Shown: piece by piece, positions 43,405 through 52,644 of the stretch
Layout: every line of letters begins with the position of its first letter
Numbering within the stretch: position 1 is the stretch's first letter
Position numbers and translations under genes: made by a program
Notes under the pieces: model-generated
What the model saw: the letters and a program-made list of their open reading frames with translations, nothing else
What the model was told of the DNA's origin: nothing
Databases searched by the model: none
Assembly: GCA_964512225.1 (NCBI GenBank)
Contig: CAZEKB010000031.1
Coordinates: forward strand, 1-64,000
Length of the DNA stretch: 64,000 bases
Direction: 5' to 3'
Source: CAZEKB01 sp964512225
Lineage (GTDB): Bacteria > Myxococcota_A > UBA796 > UBA9615

Positions 43405-46400
43405 ATGAAGAACCTCCTCACCCGCATCCTCCCCGCCGCCGCGCTCGTGCCCGTCCTGGGCCTGTCCGGCTGCGCGTGCATCGAAGCGCTCGAGAGCGAG
43501 CCCTACTACGACGGCGTGGGCCCCACGATCACCGAGGTGTCCCCGGAGTTCGAGAACGGGAACATCGGCGGCACGATCCTCCTCAGCCGCCCGGGTTGGG
43601 ATCCCGAGGGCAACGAGGACGACGCGACGCTGCTCGCGGCCGCGCGCGTGACCCTGGACGTGGAAGACCTGGACGCGGACGACTGCCCCAGCCCGACCGT
43701 CGTATTCGGCAGCCGCAACGCCCACATCCTGTTCGTGGACAACGGTCGCGTGGACGTCCTGCCCCCGCCGGGCCCCCTGCGCGGCGGCGCCGTGGACGTA
43801 TCCATCGCCTGCCCCGACGGCATCAGCGTCCTGGAGGACGGCTACGACTACGCGCTCGGCGAGATCGTCGGGGACGAGATCGGTCGGCGACTCGAGCCGC
43901 TGTTCGACGACGAGTACGCCTCGTTCGTCATGTACTACCAGGCCGAGCCCTGGATCAACTGGCCCGAGATCGTCGGGTACGGCTTCTTCTACAACCAGCC
44001 CGCACCCCGCGCGTCCATGTTCTACGGGTCGGACGCGCCGCTGTCCTACGGCGCCGGGGACCCCGAGGTCACCCGCATCGCCCCCCCGATGATCCCGGAG
44101 CTCGAGTTCGAGAGCCCCGAGCAGGGCGACCGCATCAGCGGCGGCGACAACCTCACCTTCTTCCGCGAGCGCCGCACCGGCGACATCGCGACCTCCCCGC
44201 TCGCCCTCGCGGCCCGCAAGCGCGAGTCGACCTTCGGCGACGGCCCGGAGCCCCACGGCGGCCAGGTCCAGAACAACGAAGGCGCCTGGATGGTGGTGGA
44301 CCACCAGGAGAACGGCGAGCGCAAGAAGCGCTACCTCCGCGTCGGTCAGGAGACCGGCATGTGGTGCGAGTTCAACGACCACCCCGACTGCGACGCCGAC
44401 GCCGAGCACGTCAACCACACCCGCATCGCCATCGACAACACGTGGACCTGGTTCACGCCGGACACGCCCGAGGGTGCCTTCGTGGGCCAGTACGCCGAGG
44501 AGGTGGACGAGCACGTCCAGTACCTGGAGGCGATCGAGGGCGGCTGCGACCCGGCCACCGACGTGAACGAGTGCGACCCGGGCTTCACCCTCCCGTCCGG
44601 CACGTACGAGGACGTCCTCTTCTGCCGCAGCTTCGACCAGCTGGACGACTTCCCGTTCGAGCCCGACGGCTTCTGCATCCCGCTGGAGCGCGTGCCCAGC
44701 GTGGAGATCGAGCAGGGCACGAACTTCGTCGACCTGCCCGAGCGCATCGTCGGCGTCTGGACCCGCGACTCGGAGAACTCGTTCTACGACGGCTTCGCCG
44801 GCATCGGCGACAACGCCATGCCCCTCGACTTCCCGGTGTTCGTGTCCTACACGGGCGGCTTCCAGGACGGCGAGATCGTGCCCGGCAAGAACGTCGAGAT
44901 GGTCATCCCCGAGGATCTCCCCGAGCCCGGGACCGAGGAGTTCGACGAGTTCCCGTACCTGCGCGCTCCCGCCATCAACTTCGACTCGTGGTTCGGCACG
45001 GGCAGCGACTTCCAGCAGAAGTGGGGCTTCCCGGCCGATCTGAGCCGGGAGCGCCGCGAGGCGGGCGCCCCCCTGTTCACGGACAAGGCCTGGCGCTTCA
45101 CCATCCCGCAGGGGCACGACGGGGACGGCTTCGGCGATACGTTCGTGCTCGTCACCCTCGAGGTCATCGATCTCGACTTCACGGGCGTGGGCAACCGGAC
45201 CGTGTGGAAGACGTCGCTGTGGGCCTGGGCCGACGACGAGGTCATCACGGTGCCGGAGTCCTTCCTGCAGTCCCTGCCGGAGATCGCCGACATCACCCGG
45301 CCCGACAGCGAGGAGCAGCTGGGAGAGAACCTGCTCGGCTCCGTGAGCATGGAGGTCCACCGGATCATCGGCTGGCGCATCGGCGACGACTTCCGGGACC
45401 AGCAGGCCCGCGCGATCGTCGATCTGCAGACGATCTCGTCCTACTACTTCCACAACCAGAACAGCTGCACGGACGAGATCGACAACGACGGCGACGGCGA
45501 CGTGGACCAGGCCGACTCGGCCTGCCGCGATCCCGAGGCGGTGCACGAGTCGACCGAGTGCCAGGACGGCGAGGACAACGACAACGACGGCTTCATCGAC
45601 GAAGACGATCCCGACTGCCGGACGATCGCGGACGAGCCTTCGACGTACGACTCCGACGATACGAGCGAGGGCGCGACCTGCTCCGACGAGCTCGACAACG
45701 ACGGGGACGGCTGGACGGACCTCGAAGACCCGGGCTGCGTGGACGCCCAGGGGAACACCGAGGGCGGCTTCGACTACACGGTCGACTGCAACAACTCGGT
45801 CGACGACGACTACGACGGGCTGATCGACGGGCAGGACCCGGGCTGCGAGACCGCCGAGGACGAGGGCGAGGACGGGGCCACGGACACGTGCAACGACGGC
45901 CTCGACAACGACGAGGACGGCTGGATCGACGGCCTGGACATCGCCTGCGTCCCGGGCGCCGCGCTCGGCAGCGAAGCCGCGCCGCACTCCCCGAGGCTCG
46001 GTGAGGTCGATACCCCCACGGACGACCGCGAGATCGAGTGCTCCGACTTCCGCGTCGAGGGCGGCCAGGTCTTCCCCCTGGACAACACGGACGAGGACCC
46101 GCTCGCCAACGCCGACGATCCCGAGTGCGCCTGGGGCGGCGACGACAGCGAGACGACCCCCGCGCTCGAGTGCGCCAACCTGATCGACGACGACGGCGAC
46201 GGCTGGATCGACAGCGAGGACGCCCAGTGCTTCCTCAACCCGGCGTCGGAGTCGAGCGGCGGCGGCTCGAGCGGCAACTGCAGCGACGGCGAGGACAACG
46301 ACAACGACGGTTGGATCGACTCGCTGGACCCGAGCTGCGCGACCGCGGGCGACTTCGAGCTCGGTCGCAACAACAACCTCGAGTGCAACGACAACGTCGA

Positions 46401-46476
46401 CAACGACGAAGACGGGGACATCGACAACGCGGACGCGGACTGCCCCTCGGGCAAGGACGCGCACGAAGACCGGTAG
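43405..46476 (+). CDS. Large lipoprotein with C-terminal Cys-framed Asp repeats
   Basis: A 1023-residue lipoprotein from ATG 43405 (AGAGG upstream), leader ending in LSGC. The N-terminal 680 residues are unrecognised; they include an Asn/Asp-rich beta region and conserved Cys. From about residue 687 to the end come eight clear copies and one degenerate copy of a unit C-x-(D/N)-x-(I/E/L)-DNDGDG-W-(I/T)-D-x-x-D-P-x-C, about 20 residues each at intervals of roughly 30-40. These are calcium-binding thrombospondin-3-like modules. Likely exposed at the cell surface as a rigid Ca-dependent rod, in the operon with the protease/OmpA fusion. Confidence 0.75.
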   Translation: MKNLLTRILPAAALVPVLGLSGCACIEALESEPYYDGVGPTITEVSPEFENGNIGGTILLSRPGWDPEGNEDDATLLAAARVTLDVEDLDADDCPSPTVVFGSRNAHILFVDNGRVDVLPPPGPLRGGAVDVSIACPDGISVLEDGYDYALGEIVGDEIGRRLEPLFDDEYASFVMYYQAEPWINWPEIVGYGFFYNQPAPRASMFYGSDAPLSYGAGDPEVTRIAPPMIPELEFESPEQGDRISGGDNLTFFRERRTGDIATSPLALAARKRESTFGDGPEPHGGQVQNNEGAWMVVDHQENGERKKRYLRVGQETGMWCEFNDHPDCDADAEHVNHTRIAIDNTWTWFTPDTPEGAFVGQYAEEVDEHVQYLEAIEGGCDPATDVNECDPGFTLPSGTYEDVLFCRSFDQLDDFPFEPDGFCIPLERVPSVEIEQGTNFVDLPERIVGVWTRDSENSFYDGFAGIGDNAMPLDFPVFVSYTGGFQDGEIVPGKNVEMVIPEDLPEPGTEEFDEFPYLRAPAINFDSWFGTGSDFQQKWGFPADLSRERREAGAPLFTDKAWRFTIPQGHDGDGFGDTFVLVTLEVIDLDFTGVGNRTVWKTSLWAWADDEVITVPESFLQSLPEIADITRPDSEEQLGENLLGSVSMEVHRIIGWRIGDDFRDQQARAIVDLQTISSYYFHNQNSCTDEIDNDGDGDVDQADSACRDPEAVHESTECQDGEDNDNDGFIDEDDPDCRTIADEPSTYDSDDTSEGATCSDELDNDGDGWTDLEDPGCVDAQGNTEGGFDYTVDCNNSVDDDYDGLIDGQDPGCETAEDEGEDGATDTCNDGLDNDEDGWIDGLDIACVPGAALGSEAAPHSPRLGEVDTPTDDREIECSDFRVEGGQVFPLDNTDEDPLANADDPECAWGGDDSETTPALECANLIDDDGDGWIDSEDAQCFLNPASESSGGGSSGNCSDGEDNDNDGWIDSLDPSCATAGDFELGRNNNLECNDNVDNDEDGDIDNADADCPSGKDAHEDR

Positions 46477-46494
46477 GCGCCCCGACCCCCGCCG

Positions 46495-47775
46495 ATGAGC
46501 GGCTCCCGCAGACTCCTCCTCCGCAACGTCGGAGAGCTGGTCACGTGCGACCCCGACCGCGGCGACGGTCCGCTCGGGGTGGTGCGTCGCGCGGCCGTGC
46601 TCTGTGAAGGTGGCCGGATCGTCTACGCCGGGCCCGAGTCCGAGCTCCCGGCCCTGGGCGACGCCGAGCCGCTGACCCTGGACATCGACGGCTGCGTCGC
46701 GATGCCGGGGCTGATCGACTGCCACACTCACCTCGTCTTCGCGGGCGACCGGCTCGGCGACTTCCAGGCCCGGCTCGGAGGATCGACGTACGGCGCCCTC
46801 GCCGAGTCGGGCGGGGGGATCCTGTCGACGGTGCGGGCGACCCGCGCGGCGTCGGACGAGCTCCTGCTGGATCTCTGCGAGTCCCGAGCGGAGGCGGCGA
46901 CCGCCCACGGCGTGACCACGATCGAGGTCAAGTCCGGCTACGGCCTCGACAAGCGGCACGAGCTTCGGCTGCTCCGCACGGTCGGGGCCTGCGACAAGCG
47001 CTCGATCCCCGATCTCGTCCCCACGTTCCTGGGGGCTCACAGCTTCCCGGTGGAGGCCCGTCGCTCGGCGGCGGCGCGGCAGGCCTACGTCGATCGGGTC
47101 GTCTACGAGATGCTGCCCCTGGTGGCCGAGCAGAACCTCGCCCGGTTCTGCGACGTGTTCATCGAGGAGGGCGTCTTCTCCCTGGACGAGGGCCGCAAGG
47201 TCCTGGAGACCGCCCGGGACCTCGGCCTGGGGCTGAAGGTCCACGCCGAGCAGATGAGTCGCACCGGGGGCGCGGCGCTGGCCGCCGAGCTCGGCGCCGT
47301 TTCCGCGGAGCACCTCGAGCACGCGACCCCCGAGGACCTCCGTGCGCTCGCCGACGCGGGGGTGGTGGCGGTGCTCCTCCCGGGCGCGTCGTTCTTCCTC
47401 CGGGACGGGTTCGCGGACGCGGCGCCGTTCAGGGAGGCGGGCGTGCGCGTGGCGCTGGCGACGGACTGCAACCCGGGGACGTCGCCCACGGTGAACCTCC
47501 CGCTGATGGCGCAGATGGGCGTCCTGGGCTGCGAGATGACGATCGAGGAGGCGATCCTCGGGATCACCACCCACGCCGCCGCGGCCCTGGGGCTCCAGGA
47601 CGACCGCGGGATGCTCCGCGCGGGCATGCGCGCGGACCTCGCGCTGCTGCGCTGTCGGGACGCGCGCGAGCTCGTGTACCACCTCGGCGCGTCGCTCTGC
47701 ACGGGGCTGGTCAAGGACGGCACCTACCACCGCATCGAGTCGCCGCGCCCGGCCACGGTGCGCCGCCCGCACTGA
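46495..47775 (+). CDS. hutI: Imidazolonepropionase
   Basis: A 426-residue amidohydrolase from ATG 46495. It opens the imidazolone ring in histidine degradation to give formiminoglutamate. Visible sites: metal-binding HxH at His77/His79 (GLIDCHTHLVFAG), VTTIEVKSGYGLD, HAEQMSRTGGAALAAELGA, SAEHLEHA and ATDCNPGTSP, all hallmarks of HutI, and the length is normal. It begins 18 bp after the preceding lipoprotein gene and may be read from that operon or its own promoter. hutH and hutU are not in the window. Confidence 0.92.
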   Translation: MSGSRRLLLRNVGELVTCDPDRGDGPLGVVRRAAVLCEGGRIVYAGPESELPALGDAEPLTLDIDGCVAMPGLIDCHTHLVFAGDRLGDFQARLGGSTYGALAESGGGILSTVRATRAASDELLLDLCESRAEAATAHGVTTIEVKSGYGLDKRHELRLLRTVGACDKRSIPDLVPTFLGAHSFPVEARRSAAARQAYVDRVVYEMLPLVAEQNLARFCDVFIEEGVFSLDEGRKVLETARDLGLGLKVHAEQMSRTGGAALAAELGAVSAEHLEHATPEDLRALADAGVVAVLLPGASFFLRDGFADAAPFREAGVRVALATDCNPGTSPTVNLPLMAQMGVLGCEMTIEEAILGITTHAAAALGLQDDRGMLRAGMRADLALLRCRDARELVYHLGASLCTGLVKDGTYHRIESPRPATVRRPH

Positions 47776-47784
47776 CGGCGCGGG

Positions 47785-47812
47785 TTGCGTCGGGCTTGCG
47801 TGCCACTACACT
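47785..47812 (+). promoter_or_regulatory. Candidate sigma-70 promoter of tatA
   Basis: TTGCGT (47785-47790), 16 bp, then TACACT (47807-47812). It lies 53 bp before the tatA ATG, directly after hutI. Confidence 0.45.
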
Positions 47813-47865
47813 AGCCACGGGTATCGGGACGTGATCGGCGCCCCGAACCCCGACCGGAGAGAGAC

Positions 47866-48087
47866 ATGATCGCCGCCCTGCTCCCCACCCTCGGCCCCCT
47901 CGAGCTCGGCCTCCTGGTTCTGATCATCCTGATCTTCTTCGGCGTCGGAAAGCTCCCGGAGGTCGGCAAGGCGCTCGGCCAGTCGCTCAAGTCGTTCAAG
48001 GACGCCCAGAAGGACGAAGCCCTCGACGTCACGAACACCACCGCCGAGCTGGACGAAGCCCCCGCGCGAGACACCGAGACCGCCTGA
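47866..48087 (+). CDS. tatA: Twin-arginine translocase subunit TatA/E
   Basis: A 73-residue protein from ATG 47866 with GGAGAGAG upstream. The N-terminus has GPLELGLLVLIILIFFGVGKLPEVG: one membrane helix, the FG hinge and amphipathic helix KALGQSLKSFKDA, exactly the TatA/E plan, with a short acidic tail. It forms the pore of folded-protein export at the inner membrane. tatB and tatC are not adjacent, which is common. It is convergent with the minus-strand unknown gene at 48100. Confidence 0.9.
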   Translation: MIAALLPTLGPLELGLLVLIILIFFGVGKLPEVGKALGQSLKSFKDAQKDEALDVTNTTAELDEAPARDTETA

Positions 48088-48099
48088 CGCTCGCCCGGG

Positions 48100-49068
48100 T
48101 CACGTCGGCCCGTCGGCCATCCAGGAGTCGAGCCCCGCCGCGATCGCGTCGAGGTCGATGTCGACCTTGCCCCCCTCGACCTCACGCACGCTGGTCCCCC
48201 CCGGGGTGACGTAGTGCGTGGGTGTGTCGAACACCTCTTCGGGCAGGCCCCGCCCTTCGATCAGCTCTCGGGCTCCCTCTCGCACCTCGTCCTTGAGCGT
48301 CCGCGTGACCGCGGCCCGACGCAGCTCCGGAAGCATCAGGTGCGGGAGCACCGACAGCGCGATGTCGATGGGCGTGAAGGGGTTGAGGGCGATGGCGACC
48401 TTCACCCGGTAGCGCGTGACCCAGCGGGGGTGGCGGAATACGAGCGTCAGGATCTCGCCGTTCGTGGGGCGCATCGCCGAGATGCGGACGACGTCGCGCT
48501 CCGTGATGATCGGGTTGTTCAGGAGGTTCGCGATCACTCCGGGGTGGCGGTCGAACAGGAGGCGATCGAGCTCGAGCCGGTTCCTCGCCCGCGCCATCGC
48601 CTTGCGCCGACCGAGCGCCATGTCCGGCATGTGCTTGTTCTCGGACCTCGGGTCGGTGGCTCCCTCGGTGCGCCCGGTGAGGGACTCGGGCGAGAGCAGC
48701 ATCCGGGCCACGGTGGACAGCTCTCGACGCTGGGCGAGCTCGTAGATCCGGCGCGCCCGCTCATACCCCAGGGACGTGAGGAGGGGACGCGTCGTCGTCA
48801 GGTCGATGAGGACCTCCTGGGCCGCCAGGTCCCGACGGATCGAGCGGGCGAGGATCCCCGAGAGCAGCGCCACGGAGAGGTGCGCGTCGAACTTGCGGAG
48901 CCGGTGAACCAGGGCCTGCGACCGCATCGGCCGGTCGGTGATCTTCAGGAGCCGGTCGACGAACCGGTCCGTCGCGCCGCCCGCCACGCGGTCCAGATAC
49001 TCGCGGAAGACGTCGAGCAGCGCCTGGCGAGCGGCGTCGAGCTCCGGCGATGCCTCCGACGGTCTCAT
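48100..49068 (-). CDS. Helical-repeat protein of unknown function
   Basis: A 322-residue soluble protein. ATG 49068 overlaps the pyrF stop (ATGA), so it is co-translated with pyrF. It is strongly helical, and the segment NPIITERDVVRISAMRPTNG followed by NPFTPIDIALSVLPHL looks like paired HEAT or leucine-rich-variant repeats. I do not recognise a named family. Coupling to pyrF may be only positional. An earlier open frame continues into pyrF antisense space and is rejected. Confidence 0.6.
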   Translation of the reverse strand: MRPSEASPELDAARQALLDVFREYLDRVAGGATDRFVDRLLKITDRPMRSQALVHRLRKFDAHLSVALLSGILARSIRRDLAAQEVLIDLTTTRPLLTSLGYERARRIYELAQRRELSTVARMLLSPESLTGRTEGATDPRSENKHMPDMALGRRKAMARARNRLELDRLLFDRHPGVIANLLNNPIITERDVVRISAMRPTNGEILTLVFRHPRWVTRYRVKVAIALNPFTPIDIALSVLPHLMLPELRRAAVTRTLKDEVREGARELIEGRGLPEEVFDTPTHYVTPGGTSVREVEGGKVDIDLDAIAAGLDSWMADGPT

Positions 49069-49805
49069 CCTTCGGCGGCGGCCATCTCGTTCAGGATCGC
49101 CTCGGCGGCGGCGCGGCGGTCGACGGCGTTGCGGATCGGTCGCCCGACGACCAGGTAGTCGCTGCCGAGCGCCACGGCCTCGCCCGGCGTGAGGATGCGC
49201 TTCTGGTCCCCGGCCGCGGAGCCGGCCGGGCGGATGCCGGGGGTGAGGATCCGAAACGGCCGCGGCAGGGCCGGCCGCAGCAGGCGCAGCTCCTGGGGCG
49301 AGGCGACCACGCCGCCGCACCCCGCGTCGCGGACCAGGCGCGCGAGGGCGAGCACCTGGTCGGCCGTCGTGCGCTGGACGCCGATGTCGGCGAGGTCTCC
49401 GTCGTCCAGGGACGTCAGGACCGTCACGGCGAGCACGGTGGGCCGGGGGAGCCCGGCCTCGGCGGCGCCCGCGGCCGCTCCCGCCGCGGCGGCCTGGAGC
49501 ATCGCTCGGCCGCCCGACGCGTGCACCGTCATCAGCTGCGCCCCGAGGCGGGCGGCGGCGCGGCACGACCCCTCGACCTGCGCGGGGATGTCGTGGAACT
49601 TGAGGTCCACGAACACCCGGTACCCGAGCTCCCGGATCGCCGCCACCAGCGGCGCCCCGGCGGTCGTGAAGAGGCGCGATCCGACCTTGATCCAGCGGAG
49701 GGTGCCGGCGAGGTCCCGGGCGCACGCGAGGGCAGCGTCCGGTTCGTCGATGTCCAGGGCGAAGACGAGTCGGTCGCGGGCGAGATCGAGCGATGGGGTC
49801 GACAT
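49065..49805 (-). CDS. pyrF: Orotidine 5'-phosphate decarboxylase
   Basis: A 246-residue enzyme from ATG 49805. It makes UMP from OMP, the last step of pyrimidine synthesis. The catalytic D-x-K-x-x-D is Asp67, Lys69, Asp72 (FVDLKFHDIP); later motifs are VHASGG, LTPGIRP and GSDYLVVGRPI. Length and order are normal for the compact bacterial class. A TACACT box lies 8 nt before the start with no ribosome site between, so the mRNA may be leaderless. Divergent from recD2. Confidence 0.93.
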   Translation of the reverse strand: MSTPSLDLARDRLVFALDIDEPDAALACARDLAGTLRWIKVGSRLFTTAGAPLVAAIRELGYRVFVDLKFHDIPAQVEGSCRAAARLGAQLMTVHASGGRAMLQAAAAGAAAGAAEAGLPRPTVLAVTVLTSLDDGDLADIGVQRTTADQVLALARLVRDAGCGGVVASPQELRLLRPALPRPFRILTPGIRPAGSAAGDQKRILTPGEAVALGSDYLVVGRPIRNAVDRRAAAEAILNEMAAAEG

Positions 49806-49813
49806 GGGGAGGG

Positions 49814-49819
49814 AGTGTA
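49814..49819 (-). promoter_or_regulatory. Candidate -10 box of pyrF
   Basis: TACACT on the minus strand, 8 nt before the pyrF ATG; no clear -35 and no Shine-Dalgarno in between. Suggests transcription starting near or at the start codon. Confidence 0.35.
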
Positions 49820-49860
49820 GACAGGTCCGCGCGCGGGGGCGTGCCGCGGGCGCTCGGCAG

Positions 49861-49866
49861 TAGACT
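49861..49866 (+). promoter_or_regulatory. Candidate -10 box of recD2
   Basis: TAGACT, 8 nt before the TTG start of recD2. Mirrors the spacing seen for divergent pyrF. Confidence 0.35.
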
Positions 49867-49874
49867 CGAATCCC

Positions 49875-52103
49875 TTGAGCGACACCCCCCTCTTCCCCGA
49901 CCGCGCTCCTTCGGCGACCCCGCCGGAAGGCGCCGCCGCGCTCGAGGGGGTGCTCGAGCACGTCGTCTACCGGAGCGACGACGGGGACTTCCTCATCGGC
50001 CGACTCAAGATCGAGGGGCGCGCGATCCCCGTGACCATCAAGGGCGCCATGCCCGGGGTGGAGAAGGGCGAGCGACTCCGAGTCGAGGGCCGCTGGCGCG
50101 AGGACGCGCGGTACGGCCGCCAGCTCCTGGTCGACCAGTTCCTGCCGGTCACGCCAACGACCCCGGCCGGGCTGGAGCGCTACCTCTCCGGGGGGCAGGT
50201 GGACGGGATCGGGCCCGTGTTCGCGGGGCGCCTGGTGCGGCACTTCGGCAAGGACGTGCTGCACGTGCTCGACCGGGCTCCCGAGCGGCTGCGCGAGGTC
50301 CCCGGCATCGGGCCCGCCCGGGCGCGGAAGGTCGCGGAGGCCTGGGCGCGGTCCCGCGCGCTGAAGTCGACGGTCATCTTCCTGCACGGGCTCGGCCTCG
50401 GGGCGGGGCTCGCGGCGCGCATCCAGCGCGTCTACGGCGACCGCACCGTGGCCGTGGTGCGCGAGAACCCGTATCGGCTGGCGGGCGACGTCTCGGGGGT
50501 CGGGTTCCGCACCGCCGACCGCATCGCGAGGGAGCTCGGCATCGCCGGCGACTCCCCCCACCGCCTCCGGGCGGGGCTCCTCTTCGCGCTCGCCGGGGCC
50601 TCTTCGGAGGGGCACTGCTACCTCCCCGGCCCGGAGCTGCGGCGGCGCGCCGAGGAGCTCCTGGAGGAGGACTGGGACCTGATCCGACCCTGCCTGCGGG
50701 ACCTGCAGCGCGAGACGACCGTCGTGCTCGACGGTCCCCGCGCCGAGCCGCGGGTCTGGGATCGGTCGGTCCGAGACCTCGAGGTCGCCGTCGCCGAGGG
50801 GTGCCGCGCCCTGGCAGGGGGCTCGCCGCAGACCCTGGCGCTCGACGTGCCCGCCGCCCTGAAGTGGGCCGAGGACCGGGGCGGGATTCGCCTCACGTCG
50901 GCCCAGCGCGAGGCTCTGGTCGTCGCCCTGTCCGGCACGTTCACGGTCCTGACCGGGGGCCCCGGGACGGGCAAGACCACGCTCGTGCGCGCGCTCCTCG
51001 ACATGTGGGAGCGCAAGGGCCTGAAGGTCAAGCTCGCAGCCCCCACGGGCCGGGCCGCGCGTCGGATGGAGGAGGCGACGGGCCGACGCGCGAGCACGCT
51101 CCATCGCCTGCTCGAGTACTCGCCCCAGCACGGCCGCTTCCAGCGCGACCGCGCCTCGCCGCTCGCGCTCGACGCGCTCGTGGTCGACGAGGCCTCCATG
51201 CTGGATCTGCACCTCTTCGGGGCCGTCCTGGACGGGCTCCCGAAGGCGGCCCGGCTCGTGCTCGTGGGGGACGTCGAGCAGCTGCCCTCCGTGGGGGCGG
51301 GGCGGGTTCTCGGGGACCTGATCGCGTCCGAGGTCCCGGCCGTCGTGCGGCTCGATCGTGTCTTCCGTCAGGACGAAGCGGGCCTCATCGTCGACAACGC
51401 CCACCGGATCCTGCAGGGCGGCCGACCGCGGACGGCGAGGGGGCCCGACGGCGACTTCTTCATCATCGAGCGCGACGACCCCGAGGCCGCGCGCCGGACG
51501 GTCGTCCACCTCGTCGCCCGACGGATCCCCGATCGCTGGGGACTGACGCCCGAGCAGGTCCAGGTGCTCGCGCCCATGCGCAAGGGGACGTGCGGCACCG
51601 AGTCGCTGAACCTCGCCCTGCGCGACGCGCTCCTGGGGCCGGAGCCCACCCCCGATGCCCCCGGGCGTCTCCCCCCTCCGAGGGTCGGCGAGCGGGTGAT
51701 GCAGACCCGCAACGACTACGACAAGGACGTGTTCAACGGCGACATGGGCGTCGTCGAGTCCTGGGACGCCGCCGCGCGGAGGCTGGTGGTGCGCTTCGAG
51801 GCCCCGGAGCGGGTCGTGGCCTACGCCGCGGACGAGCGTCACGCCCTCGTATCGGCCTACGCGATCACGATCCACAAGTCCCAGGGCAGCGAGTACCCGG
51901 CGGTGGTGCTGCCGCTCCTCACGCAGCACTTCCGGATGCTCCAACGCAACCTGCTCTACACCGCGATCACGCGGGCCGAGCGGGTGGTGGTGGTCGTGGG
52001 GAGTCGCCGCGCGATCGACCTCGCGATCGACAACGCGGACGCCGACGTGCGGTGGACGGCGCTGGAGGAGCGGCTCCGGGCCCCGGCGGGGCGGGGGAGC
52101 TAG
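49875..52103 (+). CDS. recD2: RecD2-type ATP-dependent DNA helicase
   Basis: A 742-residue SF1 helicase of the RecD2 type (RecD without RecBC). TTG 49875 fits the family length; no ATG is near. Residues 20-110 form the N-terminal OB-like domain, about 140-156 the helix-hairpin-helix (VPGIGPARARKVAEAW), Walker A is at about 361-369 (GGPGTGKTT), DEAS near 437 and GDVEQLPSVG after it. The final UvrD-like motif is ITIHKSQGSEYP near 660. It unwinds DNA 5' to 3' in repair and recombination. The last 4 bp overlap the convergent PilZ gene. Confidence 0.9.
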   Translation: MSDTPLFPDRAPSATPPEGAAALEGVLEHVVYRSDDGDFLIGRLKIEGRAIPVTIKGAMPGVEKGERLRVEGRWREDARYGRQLLVDQFLPVTPTTPAGLERYLSGGQVDGIGPVFAGRLVRHFGKDVLHVLDRAPERLREVPGIGPARARKVAEAWARSRALKSTVIFLHGLGLGAGLAARIQRVYGDRTVAVVRENPYRLAGDVSGVGFRTADRIARELGIAGDSPHRLRAGLLFALAGASSEGHCYLPGPELRRRAEELLEEDWDLIRPCLRDLQRETTVVLDGPRAEPRVWDRSVRDLEVAVAEGCRALAGGSPQTLALDVPAALKWAEDRGGIRLTSAQREALVVALSGTFTVLTGGPGTGKTTLVRALLDMWERKGLKVKLAAPTGRAARRMEEATGRRASTLHRLLEYSPQHGRFQRDRASPLALDALVVDEASMLDLHLFGAVLDGLPKAARLVLVGDVEQLPSVGAGRVLGDLIASEVPAVVRLDRVFRQDEAGLIVDNAHRILQGGRPRTARGPDGDFFIIERDDPEAARRTVVHLVARRIPDRWGLTPEQVQVLAPMRKGTCGTESLNLALRDALLGPEPTPDAPGRLPPPRVGERVMQTRNDYDKDVFNGDMGVVESWDAAARRLVVRFEAPERVVAYAADERHALVSAYAITIHKSQGSEYPAVVLPLLTQHFRMLQRNLLYTAITRAERVVVVVGSRRAIDLAIDNADADVRWTALEERLRAPAGRGS

Positions 52104-52525
52104 ATGCGGCGGGAGGCCTCGACGTAGGCGCGGATCAGGTCGCGGTCCGCGTCGGAGATGGCGTCGAACCGGAAGCCGTTGCCCATGATGTTCTCGCCGG
52201 GGCTCTCGTCGGTGAGGGCCGACACGACGGTGCCGCGGGCGCTGATCGGGTCGTGGATGCCCGGCAGGTTGAACTCGATCGTGACCTCGGTCCCCAGCTC
52301 GTAGGGCTCGGGGCTCTCGATGAACATCCCCTCCTCGGAGAGGTTGCTGCAGTTGTGGAAGTCGAGGCGGTCGTCGACGCGGCCCTCGGTCCACAGGCGC
52401 AGCGGCAGGCGATGGAAGCGCCGCCGGGCGGCCTCGTCGCGCTGGTCGAGATCGAGGTCGTCGTCGTTCTCGCCGCCGAAGCCTCGGTTCTGCCGTCGGT
52501 CGTACAGGTTGTTCAGCGTCTGCAT
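52100..52525 (-). CDS. PilZ domain protein
   Basis: A 141-residue protein. ATG 52525 is preferred: GGAGG lies 5 nt before it, and a promoter-like TTGACC...TACGAT precedes; ATG 52561 overlaps that promoter. After an Asp-rich N-terminus, RRRFHRLPLRLW carries the PilZ Arg motif and NCSNLSEEGMFIESP the second (D/N)xSxxG motif, so c-di-GMP binding is likely. Single-domain PilZ proteins act as adaptors. Convergent 4-bp overlap with recD2. Confidence 0.85.
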   Translation of the reverse strand: MQTLNNLYDRRQNRGFGGENDDDLDLDQRDEAARRRFHRLPLRLWTEGRVDDRLDFHNCSNLSEEGMFIESPEPYELGTEVTIEFNLPGIHDPISARGTVVSALTDESPGENIMGNGFRFDAISDADRDLIRAYVEASRRI

Positions 52526-52559
52526 GGGGGCCTCCACGGGGATCGGATCGCTCGGCGTC

Positions 52560-52589
52560 ATCGTATTCGCCGAGGATCCTCCGGGTCAA
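52560..52589 (-). promoter_or_regulatory. Candidate promoter of the PilZ gene
   Basis: TTGACC (52589-52584), 18 bp, TACGAT (52565-52560) on the minus strand. This supports the start at 52525. Confidence 0.45.
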
Positions 52590-52644
52590 GGTAAAGTGCG
52601 CCGGTATTGGCGCGGCGGGGCTCCGGCGCCCCCGGGAGGCCACG

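Noticed and set aside
45463..46446. CRISPR-like repeats
   Set aside because: The periodic DNA codes for a conserved protein repeat in one frame; spacers are not unique and units are not identical.
41740..47772. A 2010-codon open frame on the minus strand
   Set aside because: It is antisense to hutI and two lipoprotein genes with clear motifs; long antisense frames are expected at about 70% G+C, and its sequence is Arg/Val/Ala-rich without motifs.
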